Positions 7,229 through 15,357 of a stretch of DNA of 41,957 nucleotides are shown piece by piece. The notes below the pieces were generated by a model, which was not told the origin of the DNA, did not search any database, and saw only the letters and a program-made list of their open reading frames with translations. Source of the DNA: Kitasatospora indigofera (GTDB lineage Bacteria; Actinomycetota; Actinomycetes; Streptomycetales; Streptomycetaceae); NCBI RefSeq assembly GCF_014655955.1, contig NZ_BNBO01000020.1:96373-138329 (forward strand), given 5' to 3'. Position 1 is the stretch's first letter, and each line of letters begins with the position of its first letter. The position numbers and the translations under genes are program-made.

Positions 7229-9760
7229 TCAGGCGGCGCCGGTGACCGGCACCAGCTTCCAGCGCTGCTGCGCCTTGCCGTTGGCGGGCTGCTGGACCAC
7301 CTGGGCGCCCGCGGCCGTCGACCCGCCGGGGTCGGCGAGCTGCCCGTCCGAGCGGCTCTCCAGGAGGTACCCGCCCCCGTCGGACGGCGCGACCAGCCAC
7401 TGCTGCCCGGTGCTGCCGTCCCCGGTCCGGAGGTTGAGCCCGGCGCCGGGGACCACCGAGTTCCCGGCCACCGCGAGCACCTTCCCGCTGGCCACCCCGG
7501 TGACGGTGCAGTAGCCGCCAGGGACGGCCGTCAGGCGCCACTGCTGGTTGGCGCCTCCGTTGCCGTCCCACTGGATGACCGGGGTGCCGTCGGCCGTCCC
7601 CCGGCCGGAGGCGTCCAGGACCTTGCCGCTGTTCACGTCGACCAGGGTGTACGTCCCGTCCAGGGCCGGCCGGGCGCCCGGCGTGATCTCCAGGTCGGCG
7701 AACTGCGCGCCCTGGTAGCCGCCGGTGCCGAGACCGATCTGGCCGGCGCCCCAGTCCCCGTCCTGGGCGGTGCCGACGGCCGTACCGTCGATCCGGGCGG
7801 TGATCGTACGGCCCGCGAAGGCCAGGGCCAGGCGGTGCCAGCTGCCCGTCCCGGGGGCCGCGACGGTGCCGCTCGCCAGGGTGGTGAAGGCCCAGTTGCT
7901 GTCGGACTTGGTGAGCGACCACGCCCCCGTGTCGGACAGCCGCAGGTGGTAGGCGTTCAGGCCCTTGTTGTTGCGTCGCTGGGTGCCGGCCCGCCCGAGC
8001 AGCTCCACGGTGCCGGACTGCTCCAGCAGGGCGTCCGCGCTCACCGTGTAGTCGGCCCAGTCGAGCCCGCCCATCAGGGTGTACGGGTGGTTGCTCGCCT
8101 CGTCGGTCCAGCGGATCGGGGAGAGCGGTGCCTGCTGGCGCAGGCAGGTCCCGGACCGCCCGCCCGCGCACGGCGCAGTCTCGAAGGCACCGTTCATGGT
8201 GGAGAAGTAGCGGGCCTCCTGGCCAGGACCGCTGCCGGCCAGGGTGTCCGCGTAGGGCAGCGCGAGCAGCGAGCGGGCCGGGCCGGTCGCGGCGCCGGCG
8301 CCCTGGCCGGTGGTCGTGGTCAGGGTGTAGAGGCGGCCGGGCCGCAGCGTCATGGTGTACGTGCCCGAGGAGGCGGTGAGGTCGGCCGCACGGACCATCC
8401 GGCCGGGCGCGGCTGGTCCTGACAGATCGGTGGACCACACCCGCAGGGTGCCGCCCGGCAGCCCGCCGGCCACCCTGAGGGTCAGCGTCTGCGGGGCGGT
8501 CGCGTCCATCGTCTCCAGGACGGTCGACCAGGCCGACCCGTCCGGCGCGCGGTAGCTGACGTAGCTGCCGTTGGCGCGGTTGCCGCCGAGGTAGCCGGAG
8601 GCGGTGTCCAGGTAGTGCCAGCCGGGCTCGGTGAACTGGGTGGTGTGGGCGGTGGCCCAGGCGCTGCGGCCGACGGTGTACGCGCCGGACCACGGCTGGT
8701 CGGCGACGACCAGGCCCATGGTGTTGAACGAGAGGTTCTGGTAGATCGAGGCGACCAGCGGCCAGTTGAGGAAGCCGGTCATCCTGGCGTCCAGGTAGCC
8801 GCGGTTGACGCCGCGGGCGATGGCGGGGGCTCCGGCGTTGGCGTCGTCGGAGCCGTTCTCGGCCGCCCACAGCTGCTTGCCGGTGGCCAGGGCGTCCGGC
8901 GTGCTGGCGCAACTGGTCATGGCCGAGCGGTACTTGCACGGGTAGTGGACTCCGACGATGTCGACCGCCTCGGCGAGCGCGCTGTCGGAGCGCATCGCGG
9001 TGGCGATGTCCCAGTTGTCGTCGGCGCCGACCACCTTGACGGCGGCGTAGCCCTGGGCGTTCAGGGTGGCCCGCAGGTTCTTGTACCAGGCGGCGTCGAA
9101 CTCGCGCTCGTTCCAGCCGCCGAGGTAGTCGACGGTCAGGTGGTGCTGCCGGGCGCAGCCGAGCCAGTCCATCAGGTAGCCGATCATGTCCTGGGACCAG
9201 AATTTTCCGTTGCCGATCCAGCCGGGCGCACCCCAGGACAGGGCGTACAGCTTGATGTCCGGGTTGCGGAGCTTGGCCTGCTCCATCACCCACCACTCGT
9301 ACCCGGAAAGGCAGTTGACCGCTCCCCTGGTGTGCTCATGGCTGCTCTCGGCACCGTCGGTGGAGTTGGTGTCGCCGCCGATCTCCACCTTGAGGAGTTG
9401 CAGCGCGGCGCCGTAGCCGGGCTTGAAGAGGTGGTCGAAGACCTGGGAGCGCTGCGGCTCCGGGTAGTCGTACAGCAGCCGGGTGTTCCCGCCGCCGCCG
9501 CTGATCGCTCCGACGCCGTCGAAGACGCGGCCGGCGCTGCCGCCGTCGACGGTGACGGCAGTCGTCGCGGCGGCGGTCGTCGCGGTTGCGGTCGTCCCGG
9601 CGGCGGCGACCGGTGCGGCGGTGGCAGTGGCGGCGCCGGGTGCGATGCCGCTCAAACCGAGGAAGAGGGACCAGCAGAGCGCCAGGGCGGTGAGGACGGG
9701 GACCCGGGAAGTCCTGGTCCGATGGGGTGCGCGGAGTGGTGTCCGCAGTGCCGTGGACAT
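7229..9760 (-). CDS. Secreted GH59 galactosylceramidase-like enzyme with ricin-type lectin domain
   Basis: An 843-aa exported glycosidase. The Sec signal peptide covers about residues 1-50 (VLTALALCWSLFLGLSGIAPG), followed by an Ala/Thr linker. The GH59 barrel starts at 79 (VFDGVGAISGGGGNTRLL) and runs through LLKVEIGGDTNSTDGAESS and GYEWWVMEQAKLRNP, strikingly close to animal GALC. The acid/base Glu218 is in GGWNERE and the likely nucleophile Glu301 in LWAAENGSD. A beta-sandwich and a GALC-type lectin domain follow (GGLDWADYTVSADALL). The last 130 residues are a ricin-B/CBM13 beta-trefoil with QQW-type repeats. Beta-galactoside hydrolysis (galactosylceramide or galactan) is expected from the family; the substrate is not shown. 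The start at 9760 is the first giving a proper signal peptide. It is divergent from the TIM-barrel gene at 10252. Confidence 0.9.
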   Translation of the reverse strand: MSTALRTPLRAPHRTRTSRVPVLTALALCWSLFLGLSGIAPGAATATAAPVAAAGTTATATTAAATTAVTVDGGSAGRVFDGVGAISGGGGNTRLLYDYPEPQRSQVFDHLFKPGYGAALQLLKVEIGGDTNSTDGAESSHEHTRGAVNCLSGYEWWVMEQAKLRNPDIKLYALSWGAPGWIGNGKFWSQDMIGYLMDWLGCARQHHLTVDYLGGWNEREFDAAWYKNLRATLNAQGYAAVKVVGADDNWDIATAMRSDSALAEAVDIVGVHYPCKYRSAMTSCASTPDALATGKQLWAAENGSDDANAGAPAIARGVNRGYLDARMTGFLNWPLVASIYQNLSFNTMGLVVADQPWSGAYTVGRSAWATAHTTQFTEPGWHYLDTASGYLGGNRANGSYVSYRAPDGSAWSTVLETMDATAPQTLTLRVAGGLPGGTLRVWSTDLSGPAAPGRMVRAADLTASSGTYTMTLRPGRLYTLTTTTGQGAGAATGPARSLLALPYADTLAGSGPGQEARYFSTMNGAFETAPCAGGRSGTCLRQQAPLSPIRWTDEASNHPYTLMGGLDWADYTVSADALLEQSGTVELLGRAGTQRRNNKGLNAYHLRLSDTGAWSLTKSDSNWAFTTLASGTVAAPGTGSWHRLALAFAGRTITARIDGTAVGTAQDGDWGAGQIGLGTGGYQGAQFADLEITPGARPALDGTYTLVDVNSGKVLDASGRGTADGTPVIQWDGNGGANQQWRLTAVPGGYCTVTGVASGKVLAVAGNSVVPGAGLNLRTGDGSTGQQWLVAPSDGGGYLLESRSDGQLADPGGSTAAGAQVVQQPANGKAQQRWKLVPVTGAA

Positions 9761-9834
9761 CGGTGGATGCGTCTCCAGCTTTGCAGGGATGGGCAGTTGG
9801 CGGATCCCGTGAGGGGCTTCGGCATCCGCCCGGC

Positions 9835-9864
9835 ACCCTAGGAGCGGAGTTCTGATCGAGTCAA
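9835..9864 (-). promoter_or_regulatory. Promoter of the GH59 gene
   Basis: The minus strand carries TTGACT (9859-9864), an 18-bp spacer and TAGGGT (9835-9840), a good match to the main sigma-factor (HrdB-type) consensus, about 75 nt before the start codon. The upstream sequence TGCGATCGTTTCCA overlapping the -35 could be an operator half-site. Confidence 0.65.
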
Positions 9865-10139
9865 TGGAAACGATCGCACTTCTGACTGTTCGACAGATTC
9901 TCGCTCTCCTGGACGCTTTGAGATCATTCGATCGCTGCGCCTTGACGCCGGCCGTCACCCTGCGGAGGATGCGGGGTACGGCACCCCGCACGCCCCGGTC
10001 CCGGTCGCGGTCGCGGTCGCGGCGAAGCAGCCACCGACGCCCGCGGGCCGCGACGGCCGGCCGCCGGCCCACCCGTCACCCCCGTCCGACACCACGAGCC
10101 GCCCCGTCCGCGCCGGGGGCCCCGGCGCGGACCACTCCG

Positions 10140-10167
10140 TTGCGCGGTAACCGCTTTCCGATAGTCT
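10140..10167 (+). promoter_or_regulatory. Possible promoter of the TIM-barrel gene
   Basis: TTGCGC (10140-10145), 16-bp spacer, TAGTCT (10162-10167), about 85 nt before the ATG at 10252. A moderate match. The rest of the 490-nt divergent gap from the GH59 gene holds the GH59 promoter and a (GGTCGC)n-like run near 10000, with no further gene seen. Confidence 0.4.
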
Positions 10168-10251
10168 TGCCGACCGGTGCCGCCGCCTCGCCGGCCGGCG
10201 TCACCGACACCGACACCGACACCGAGATCCACCGTCCGACCGGAGGCAGAG

Positions 10252-10983
10252 ATGCGACTGGCACTGAGCACCCTGGGCACCCCGGGGGCGTCCCTGGCCG
10301 ACTCGGTCGCCCTGGCCCGGAGCTTCGGCCTCGACGGGCTGGAGCTGCGACTGCACCCCGACACCGGGGTGCACGCCGGCCTCGACGCCGGCGGACGGGC
10401 CGCCGTGCTCCGGACGCTGGGCGGCCTCCCGGCCTTCTGCCTCTCCGGATACGTCCGGATCTGCGAGCCGGGCGACGACGAGCCGGTGATCGAGGCGCTG
10501 CGGGCCGACCTCCGGCTCGCCCGGGACCTCGGCGCCGGACACGTCCGGGTCTTCCCCGGCGGCGAGGACCTGGACGCCGGGGCGCGCAGGCTGGCCGCCG
10601 TCGCGGACGAGGGACCGCGCGTGCTGGTCGAGACGCACGACGCGCTGCCCACCGGCGCCGCCGTCGCGGCCCTGCTGGCACGGGCCCCGCGCGCCGGCGC
10701 GATCTGGGACCTGCTGCACCCCTGGCGGCACGGCGAGGACCCGGCGGACACCCTGCGGCACCTGCGGGACCGTCTGGTGTGCGTCCAGATCAAGGACGCC
10801 GCCTCGGCCACCGACACCACGCCCGTCCCGCTGGGGACGGGCGGCGTCCCGCTGGCCGCCGCCCGCAAGCTCCTCGACGGGTTCGACGGCTGGGTGTCGC
10901 TGGAGTGGGAGCGGACCTGGTACCCGGACGTCCCGCCGGTCGAGCACGTCCTGCCCGGCGCGCTGGACTGGATCGCCGGCTGA
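10252..10983 (+). CDS. Xylose-isomerase-like TIM-barrel protein (sugar isomerase/epimerase family)
   Basis: A 243-aa cytoplasmic protein of the AP endonuclease 2 / xylose-isomerase-like superfamily. It reads MRLALSTLGTPG (beta-1), LDGLELRL, HVRVFPGGEDLDAG (the R/F-P region), VLVETHDALPTG (metal-ligand Glu and His), AIWDLLHPWRHGEDP (Asp-x-x-His), LVCVQIKDA and WVSLEWERTWYP (C-terminal Glu). These acidic and His positions match the divalent-metal site of the family. Its reaction is probably isomerisation or epimerisation of a sugar or polyol, but members vary widely. The start is supported by GGAGG (10242-10246). It is divergent from the exported galactosidase, so a role in using the released sugar is plausible but unproven. 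Confidence 0.8.
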   Translation: MRLALSTLGTPGASLADSVALARSFGLDGLELRLHPDTGVHAGLDAGGRAAVLRTLGGLPAFCLSGYVRICEPGDDEPVIEALRADLRLARDLGAGHVRVFPGGEDLDAGARRLAAVADEGPRVLVETHDALPTGAAVAALLARAPRAGAIWDLLHPWRHGEDPADTLRHLRDRLVCVQIKDAASATDTTPVPLGTGGVPLAAARKLLDGFDGWVSLEWERTWYPDVPPVEHVLPGALDWIAG

Positions 10984-11546
10984 AAGTCTGATCGAGGGAG
11001 CCGGTCGACGGAGGGCAGGCCGGCCGGGAGTCCGGCGGACGGGTCCGGCCGGCGGACAGCGGGAGCACCGCCCGGGCAGCTCGCCTCCGGCCGCCGCGGC
11101 GGCCGTCCGCGGATCCGGGATCCCCGACCAGGACGCGGGCCGGGCCCGTGAATCCCCCGCCGGCGGACGCCGCGCACCGGATGACGGACGGCGGACGGTG
11201 ACTTGAGGAATCCTTGAGGTTCGCAGGACTCCCGCGAACACCTGACGGTACGCCAGAATTGTCGGTGCCAGGTCAATCGATCACCCGGCGCGGCCGCCGC
11301 ACGGCCGCACCAGGTTCCGAGGTCACCGACCGGCGGGACCGGACGCCGTCCGCTGCCGCCGGCGCCGGATGCCCGCGGGCCCGGCGGCGTGCCCGTCCCG
11401 CGCCGTCGAGCCGTACCCGGGTGCGCCGGTCCGGGGCCGCGCCCGGGTGGTCACCGACCTGTCCGACGGCGCCGGAGTGGGGCCGGGCGCCGGGCCCGCA
11501 CGATCCCCGTACCGGCCGCCGGCCGGACGCCGACCGAGGAGTCCCC
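10984..11546 (+). other. Intergenic stretch, no gene supported
   Basis: This 563-nt region between the TIM-barrel and DoxX-like genes has no frame with protein-like composition and a credible start. Its only clear local structure is the inverted repeat GTTCGC-N9-GCGAAC at 11219-11239, a possible operator just downstream of TTGAGG (11213-11218). Confidence 0.5.
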
Positions 11547-12005
11547 GTGTCCTTCGAACCCCGTACCGTGCTCGATCCCGCCAGGCCCCACACGCTGGCG
11601 CTGTTCCGGATCGTCACCGCCCTGCTGTTCTCCTGCCACGGCGCCGCCTCGCTGTTCGGGGTGCTGGGCGGCACCCACGGCGGTGGTACCGTCCCGGTCG
11701 GCCAGTGGCCCGGCTGGTGGGCCGCACTGATCCAGCTGGCGGGCGGCGTGCTGGTACTGCTGGGGCTCGGCACCCGGCCGGCCGCGCTGCTGTGCTCCGG
11801 CTCGATGGCCTACGCCTACTTCTCGGTGCACCAGGAGAAGGCGCTCTGGCCGATCCAGAACGGCGGCGAACTCGCCGTGCTGTTCTGCTGGGCGTTCCTG
11901 GCCCTCGCGGTGACCGGACCGGGCAGCCTCGCCCTCGACACCCTGCTGCGCCGCCCGGCGGCGGGCGGGCGGACGGGCCTGACCGCGGCGCGGAACCAGG
12001 CGTAG
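11547..12005 (+). CDS. DoxX-family membrane protein
   Basis: A 152-aa integral membrane protein with four hydrophobic segments: ALFRIVTALLFSCHGAASLFGVL, WWAALIQLAGGVLVLLGL, PAALLCSGSMAYAYFSVH and NGGELAVLFCWAFLALAV. The FRIVTALLFxxHGAxxLFG opening, the Arg-Pro-Ala turn and HQ...ALWPIQNGGELAVLFCW are the DoxX-family (PF07681) pattern. These are small four-helix proteins, variously linked to quinone or redox functions. The GTG at 11547 has GAGGAG (11535-11540) upstream. It appears monocistronic, since a strong hairpin follows at 12027. Physiological role unknown. Confidence 0.85.
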   Translation: MSFEPRTVLDPARPHTLALFRIVTALLFSCHGAASLFGVLGGTHGGGTVPVGQWPGWWAALIQLAGGVLVLLGLGTRPAALLCSGSMAYAYFSVHQEKALWPIQNGGELAVLFCWAFLALAVTGPGSLALDTLLRRPAAGGRTGLTAARNQA

Positions 12006-12026
12006 CCCGGGCGCCGGCCTCCCGGC

Positions 12027-12080
12027 CCCCTCCCGGCCGGAGCGGACCGAGCGTGCTCGGACGACCCCGGCCGGGAGGGG
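12027..12080 (+). terminator. Hairpin terminator after the DoxX-like gene
   Basis: A perfect 14-bp stem (12027-12040 with 12067-12080). The loop contains a second short stem (GAGC/GCTC around 12049-12058). It lies 22 nt after the stop. Confidence 0.7.
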
Positions 12081-12127
12081 TCGTCCGTATGCAATCCGCG
12101 GTCCGACAATCAGTCCGGCCGCAGCGA

Positions 12128-12154
12128 GTGTCGCACCGCCCGCCTGCTCGACAC
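12128..12154. promoter_or_regulatory. Inverted repeat upstream of the PiT permease gene
   Basis: GTGTCG (12128-12133) and CGACAC (12149-12154) form arms 15 nt apart, ending 17 nt before the ATG at 12172. The gene lacks an obvious Shine-Dalgarno site, so this may be an operator or part of the core promoter. It does not look like the PHO-box direct repeats known in Streptomyces. Confidence 0.35.
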
Positions 12155-12171
12155 GCTGTTCTACTGGCTGC

Positions 12172-13317
12172 ATGGCCCACATCACGTTCCTTCTCGTGGT
12201 GGTGATCATCACAGCCTTGGCGTTCGATTTCACCAACGGCTTCCACGACACCGCGAATGCCATGGCGACCTCGATCGCCACCGGCGCGCTGCGCCCACGG
12301 GTGGCGGTGCTGGTGAGCGCCGTGCTCAACGTGGTCGGCGCTTTCCTGTCCACGGCGGTGGCGAAGACGATCTCCGGCGGCATCGTGAACGACGGACTGA
12401 TCACCCTGGGCATGATCTTCGCGGGGCTGGTCGGCGCGATCCTCTGGAACCTGCTGACCTGGCTGCTCGGCCTGCCGTCCAGTTCGTCGCACGCACTGAT
12501 CGGCGGGCTGATCGGCGCGGCCTGGGTCGGCGCGGGGCTGCGGGCCGTGGACTTCTACGAGGTCCTTGAGAAGATCATCATCCCGGCGTTCGCCGCCCCG
12601 CTGGTGGCCGGGCTCGCCGCCCTGCTGGCCACCCGGCTGGCCTACCGGCTCAGCGGGCGCGCCGACGAGGAATCGGTGACCCGGGGCTTCCGGTTCGGGC
12701 AGATCGGGTCCGCCTCGCTGGTCTCGCTCGCCCACGGCACCAACGACGCGCAGAAGACCATGGGCGTGATCACCCTCAGCCTGATCTCGGCGGGTGCGCT
12801 GCCCACCGGCTCGGGACCGCCGACCTGGGTGGTCCTCACCGCGGGCCTGGCCATCGGCCTGGGCACCTACCTCGGCGGCTGGCGCATCATCCGCACCCTC
12901 GGGCGGGGGCTCACCGACATCCGCTCGCCGCAGGGGTTCGCCGCCGAGACCGCCTCCGCCACCGTCATCCTGACCTCCGCCCACCTCGGGTTCGCGCTCT
13001 CCACCACCCAGGTCTGCAGCGGCAGCATCATCGGGGCCGGGCTCGGCCGCCGGCGCGCGCAGGTCCGCTGGAGCACGGCCGGCCGGATGGCCGTCGCCTG
13101 GCTGATCACGCTGCCGGCGGCGGGCCTGATCGGCGGCGCCGCCTCCGCCGTCGTGGTGCACGGCGGGACGGCCGGGACGGTGGCGGTCGCGGTGGTCGCC
13201 GTGGCCGCGGCCTCGCTGATCTACCTGCTCTCCCGGCGCAGCCCGGTCACCGCCGACAACGTCAACGACGCCCGCAACGTGACGGTCAACCCGCAGCCCG
13301 CCCCCGCGAGCAACTGA
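12172..13317 (+). CDS. PiT-family low-affinity inorganic phosphate permease
   Basis: A 381-aa polytopic membrane protein of the PiT family (PF01384). It has the N-terminal signature FDFTNGFHDTANAMATSIATGAL, the SSSSHALIGGLIGA re-entrant motif, and the second-half repeat SLAHGTNDAQKTMGVI. The two half-repeats (GFHDTANAMA and AHGTNDAQK) are the hallmark of Pi:cation symport in this family. About nine to ten hydrophobic segments are present, with a hydrophilic tail ending NVTVNPQPAPASN. A small membrane protein follows about 100 nt downstream on the same strand and probably belongs with it. The ATG is preceded by an inverted repeat rather than a clear ribosome site. Confidence 0.93.
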   Translation: MAHITFLLVVVIITALAFDFTNGFHDTANAMATSIATGALRPRVAVLVSAVLNVVGAFLSTAVAKTISGGIVNDGLITLGMIFAGLVGAILWNLLTWLLGLPSSSSHALIGGLIGAAWVGAGLRAVDFYEVLEKIIIPAFAAPLVAGLAALLATRLAYRLSGRADEESVTRGFRFGQIGSASLVSLAHGTNDAQKTMGVITLSLISAGALPTGSGPPTWVVLTAGLAIGLGTYLGGWRIIRTLGRGLTDIRSPQGFAAETASATVILTSAHLGFALSTTQVCSGSIIGAGLGRRRAQVRWSTAGRMAVAWLITLPAAGLIGGAASAVVVHGGTAGTVAVAVVAVAAASLIYLLSRRSPVTADNVNDARNVTVNPQPAPASN

Positions 13318-13418
13318 ACGCGGGCGACCGGACGCAGGCAGCCGGGGCGCGGGGAACCGGGCCCGGCAACCGGGGCGCGGGGAAACCCGGCCCGGCAACC
13401 GAGAGGGAGGACGCCGCC

Positions 13419-13652
13419 GTGGCACTGCACTGGAGCGCTCTGGGCGAGGTGGCCGCCGTCAGCATCGGCGCGACGGTGGCGGTCGCCGTGGTCTTCACCC
13501 TGGGGGTGCGGGCGATGCTGAACCACCAGGACGCCAGGGAGAGCGGCCGGGGTTCGGCCGCCGCCCTGGCGGGGGCCGCGGTGTGCTTCCTGGCCTGCGG
13601 GGCCGCCGTGCTCTACGGGCTGTATCTGATCATCCCGCAGTTCCACGACTGA
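13419..13652 (+). CDS. Small two-helix membrane protein downstream of the PiT permease
   Basis: A 77-aa protein with two hydrophobic segments (LGEVAAVSIGATVAVAVVFTLGVRAML and AALAGAAVCFLACGAAVLYGLYLIIPQF) joined by a polar loop (NHQDARESGRGS). The GTG start has GGAGG 9 nt upstream. It lies about 100 nt after the phosphate permease on the same strand and is probably its accessory. I recognise no characterised family. The 100-nt gap holds a CCGGGCCCGGCAACCGGGGCGCGGGGAA-type near-repeat (13354-13400) with no other content. Confidence 0.75.
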   Translation: MALHWSALGEVAAVSIGATVAVAVVFTLGVRAMLNHQDARESGRGSAAALAGAAVCFLACGAAVLYGLYLIIPQFHD

Positions 13653-13692
13653 GCCGGGCCGGCCGGCCGGCCGGGCGGCGGCCCCGGTGCCG

Positions 13693-14511
13693 TCACACCC
13701 CGGCCGCGTCCAGGCCGACGCCCAGGGCGTAGGTGACCGCCATCGCCAGCCCGCCGCCGAGCACGTTGCGCAGGACGGCCCGCCGGGGCGGCGCCCCGCC
13801 CAGCCGGGCGCTCAGCAGTCCGGTGACCAGCAGTGCGCAGAGCACCGTGGCCGCGGTGGCCGGCGCCCGCACGGAGGACGGCAGCAGCAGGACGGCGAGC
13901 AGCGGGCAGAGCGCCCCGACGGTGAAGGAGACGAAGCTCGCCCAGGCGGCCTGCCAGGCGCTGGTCAGCTCCTCGGGGTCGATCTTCAGCTCGACCTCGG
14001 CGTGGGCGGCCAGCGGGTCGTGCTCGGTGAGCCGGACGGCGACCTCACGGGCCAGCGGCTCGGGGAGGCCCTTGGCCCGGTAGAAGCCCGCGAGTTCGGC
14101 GAGTTCGGCCACCGGGTCCTCGGCGAGTTCGCGCTGCTCCTGGCGCAGCGCGGCCCGTTCGGAGTCGCGCTGGCTGCTGACCGACACGTACTCGCCGACC
14201 GCCATCGACAGCGAGCCGGCCAGCATCCCGGCCAGGCCGGCGGTGAGCAGCGCGCTCTCGGAGGTGGTGGCGCCGGCCACGCCCATCACCAGGCCGGCGG
14301 TGGAGACCACGCCGTCGTTGGCGCCGAGGACGGCGGCCCGCAGCCAGTTCAGCCGGGGGCCGAGCGCTCCGCCGTGCGCCTCGCGGTGCCCGGCGTCCTC
14401 GTCCGCGCCACCGCTGCCGCCGCCTGCGCTCCGGCCTGCACCGTCGCCACCGCCACCGCCGCTACGGCTGCCGTCACGACCCGGCCTGTCCGTCGGCTCG
14501 GTCTCCGGCAC
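13693..14511 (-). CDS. VIT1/CCC1-family metal transporter
   Basis: A 272-aa protein. After a disordered Gly/Ser/Arg/Asp-rich N-terminus (1-45), it shows the VIT1/CCC1 pattern: LNWLRAAVLGANDGVVSTAGLVMGVAGA, then LAGMLAGSLSMAVGEYVSVSSQRDSERAAL. A cytoplasmic helical region with many Glu follows (AEDPVAELAELAGFYRAKGLPEPLAREVAVRLTEHDPLAAHAEVE) and then three C-terminal helices. The family moves Fe2+ or Mn2+ across membranes, and the Glu-rich region is where metal binds. The GTG at 14511 has GAGGAGG 9 nt upstream. It is convergent with the phosphate-permease pair and shows no operon partner. Confidence 0.87.
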   Translation of the reverse strand: MPETEPTDRPGRDGSRSGGGGGDGAGRSAGGGSGGADEDAGHREAHGGALGPRLNWLRAAVLGANDGVVSTAGLVMGVAGATTSESALLTAGLAGMLAGSLSMAVGEYVSVSSQRDSERAALRQEQRELAEDPVAELAELAGFYRAKGLPEPLAREVAVRLTEHDPLAAHAEVELKIDPEELTSAWQAAWASFVSFTVGALCPLLAVLLLPSSVRAPATAATVLCALLVTGLLSARLGGAPPRRAVLRNVLGGGLAMAVTYALGVGLDAAGV

Positions 14512-14701
14512 CTGGCCCCTCCTCGGTCCGTCCCGCCCGGGCGGGCCCGCGGGCCCCGGTCCCCGCCATCCTCCCGGCCCGGCCCGGCGTTGCGACCCAG
14601 CGACACACGGCGGGACGGGGGCACCGGGCGGACCGTCCCCGGCCCCGGCTGCGGAGGACGGTGGACGACCGCGGACGACTGCGGACGACGAGGAGCCGCG
14701 G

Positions 14702-15355
14702 TCAGACGCCCGCCACCAGGTCGGTGCCGACCACCAGGTCCGCGCCGGTGGCCGCGCGGACCTCCTCCAGGGTGGTGCCGGGGGCGAGTTCGACCAGCCG
14801 CAGGCCGTCCGGGGTGATGTCGACGACCGCGAGGTCGGTGACGATGCGGTCGACCACCCGGCGGCCGGTGGCGGGCAGCGAGAGCTCCTGGACGATCTTG
14901 GGCGATCCGTCCCGGGCGGTGTGCTCCATCACCACGATCAGCCGGCGGGCGCCGTGCACCAGGTCCATCGCGCCGCCCATGCCCTTGACCATCTTGCCGG
15001 GGATCATCCAGTTGGCCAGGTCGCCGTGGACGGAGACCTCCATCGCGCCGAGCACCGAGACGTCGATCCGGCCGGCCCGGATCATGCCGAAGGAGAACGC
15101 CGAGTCGAAGTACGAGGCGCCGTCGGCGGTGGTGACGGTCTCCTTGCCGGCGTTGATGAGGTCCGGGTGCTCCTCACCCTCGTACGGGTAGGGGCCCACC
15201 CCGAGGATGCCGTTCTCGGAGTGCAGGACGACGTGCACCCCCGGCGGGACGTGGTTGGGGATCAGGGTCGGCAGGCCGATCCCCAGGTTGACGTACTGGC
15301 CGTCCCGCAGTTCCCGGGCGGCGCGGGCGGCGAGCTGGTCGCGGTCGAGCGGCAT
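14702..15355 (-). CDS. scoB: 3-oxoacid CoA-transferase subunit B
   Basis: A 217-aa beta subunit of a family I CoA-transferase. The catalytic glutamate is Glu47 in HVVLHSENGILGVG, the SENG motif that forms the glutamyl-CoA thioester. Other family blocks are GQYVNLGIGLPTLIPN, GASYFDSAFSFGMIRAGRIDVSVLGAMEV, DLANWMIPGKMVKGMGGAMDLVHGA and RIVTDLAVVDITPDGL. It starts 2 nt after the subunit A stop, so the two are translationally coupled. The enzyme moves CoA from succinyl-CoA to a 3-oxoacid such as acetoacetate. The pair is divergent from an ABC importer and hydrolase operon, suggesting activation of an imported carboxylate. Confidence 0.94.
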   Translation of the reverse strand: MPLDRDQLAARAARELRDGQYVNLGIGLPTLIPNHVPPGVHVVLHSENGILGVGPYPYEGEEHPDLINAGKETVTTADGASYFDSAFSFGMIRAGRIDVSVLGAMEVSVHGDLANWMIPGKMVKGMGGAMDLVHGARRLIVVMEHTARDGSPKIVQELSLPATGRRVVDRIVTDLAVVDITPDGLRLVELAPGTTLEEVRAATGADLVVGTDLVAGV

Positions 15356-15357
15356 GG

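Noticed and set aside
5988..9296. A leftward open frame of over 1,100 codons spanning the regulator and the GH59 gene
   Set aside because: Only its last 316 codons are protein-like; the rest is an out-of-frame shadow of the GH59 gene (Arg/Pro/Gly-rich).
12128..12154. PHO box for the phosphate permease
   Set aside because: The sequence is an inverted repeat with 15-nt spacing, not the direct repeats bound by PhoP.
11614..13425. A long leftward frame antisense to the DoxX-like and PiT genes
   Set aside because: The sense strand encodes clear membrane proteins; the antisense frame is low-complexity.
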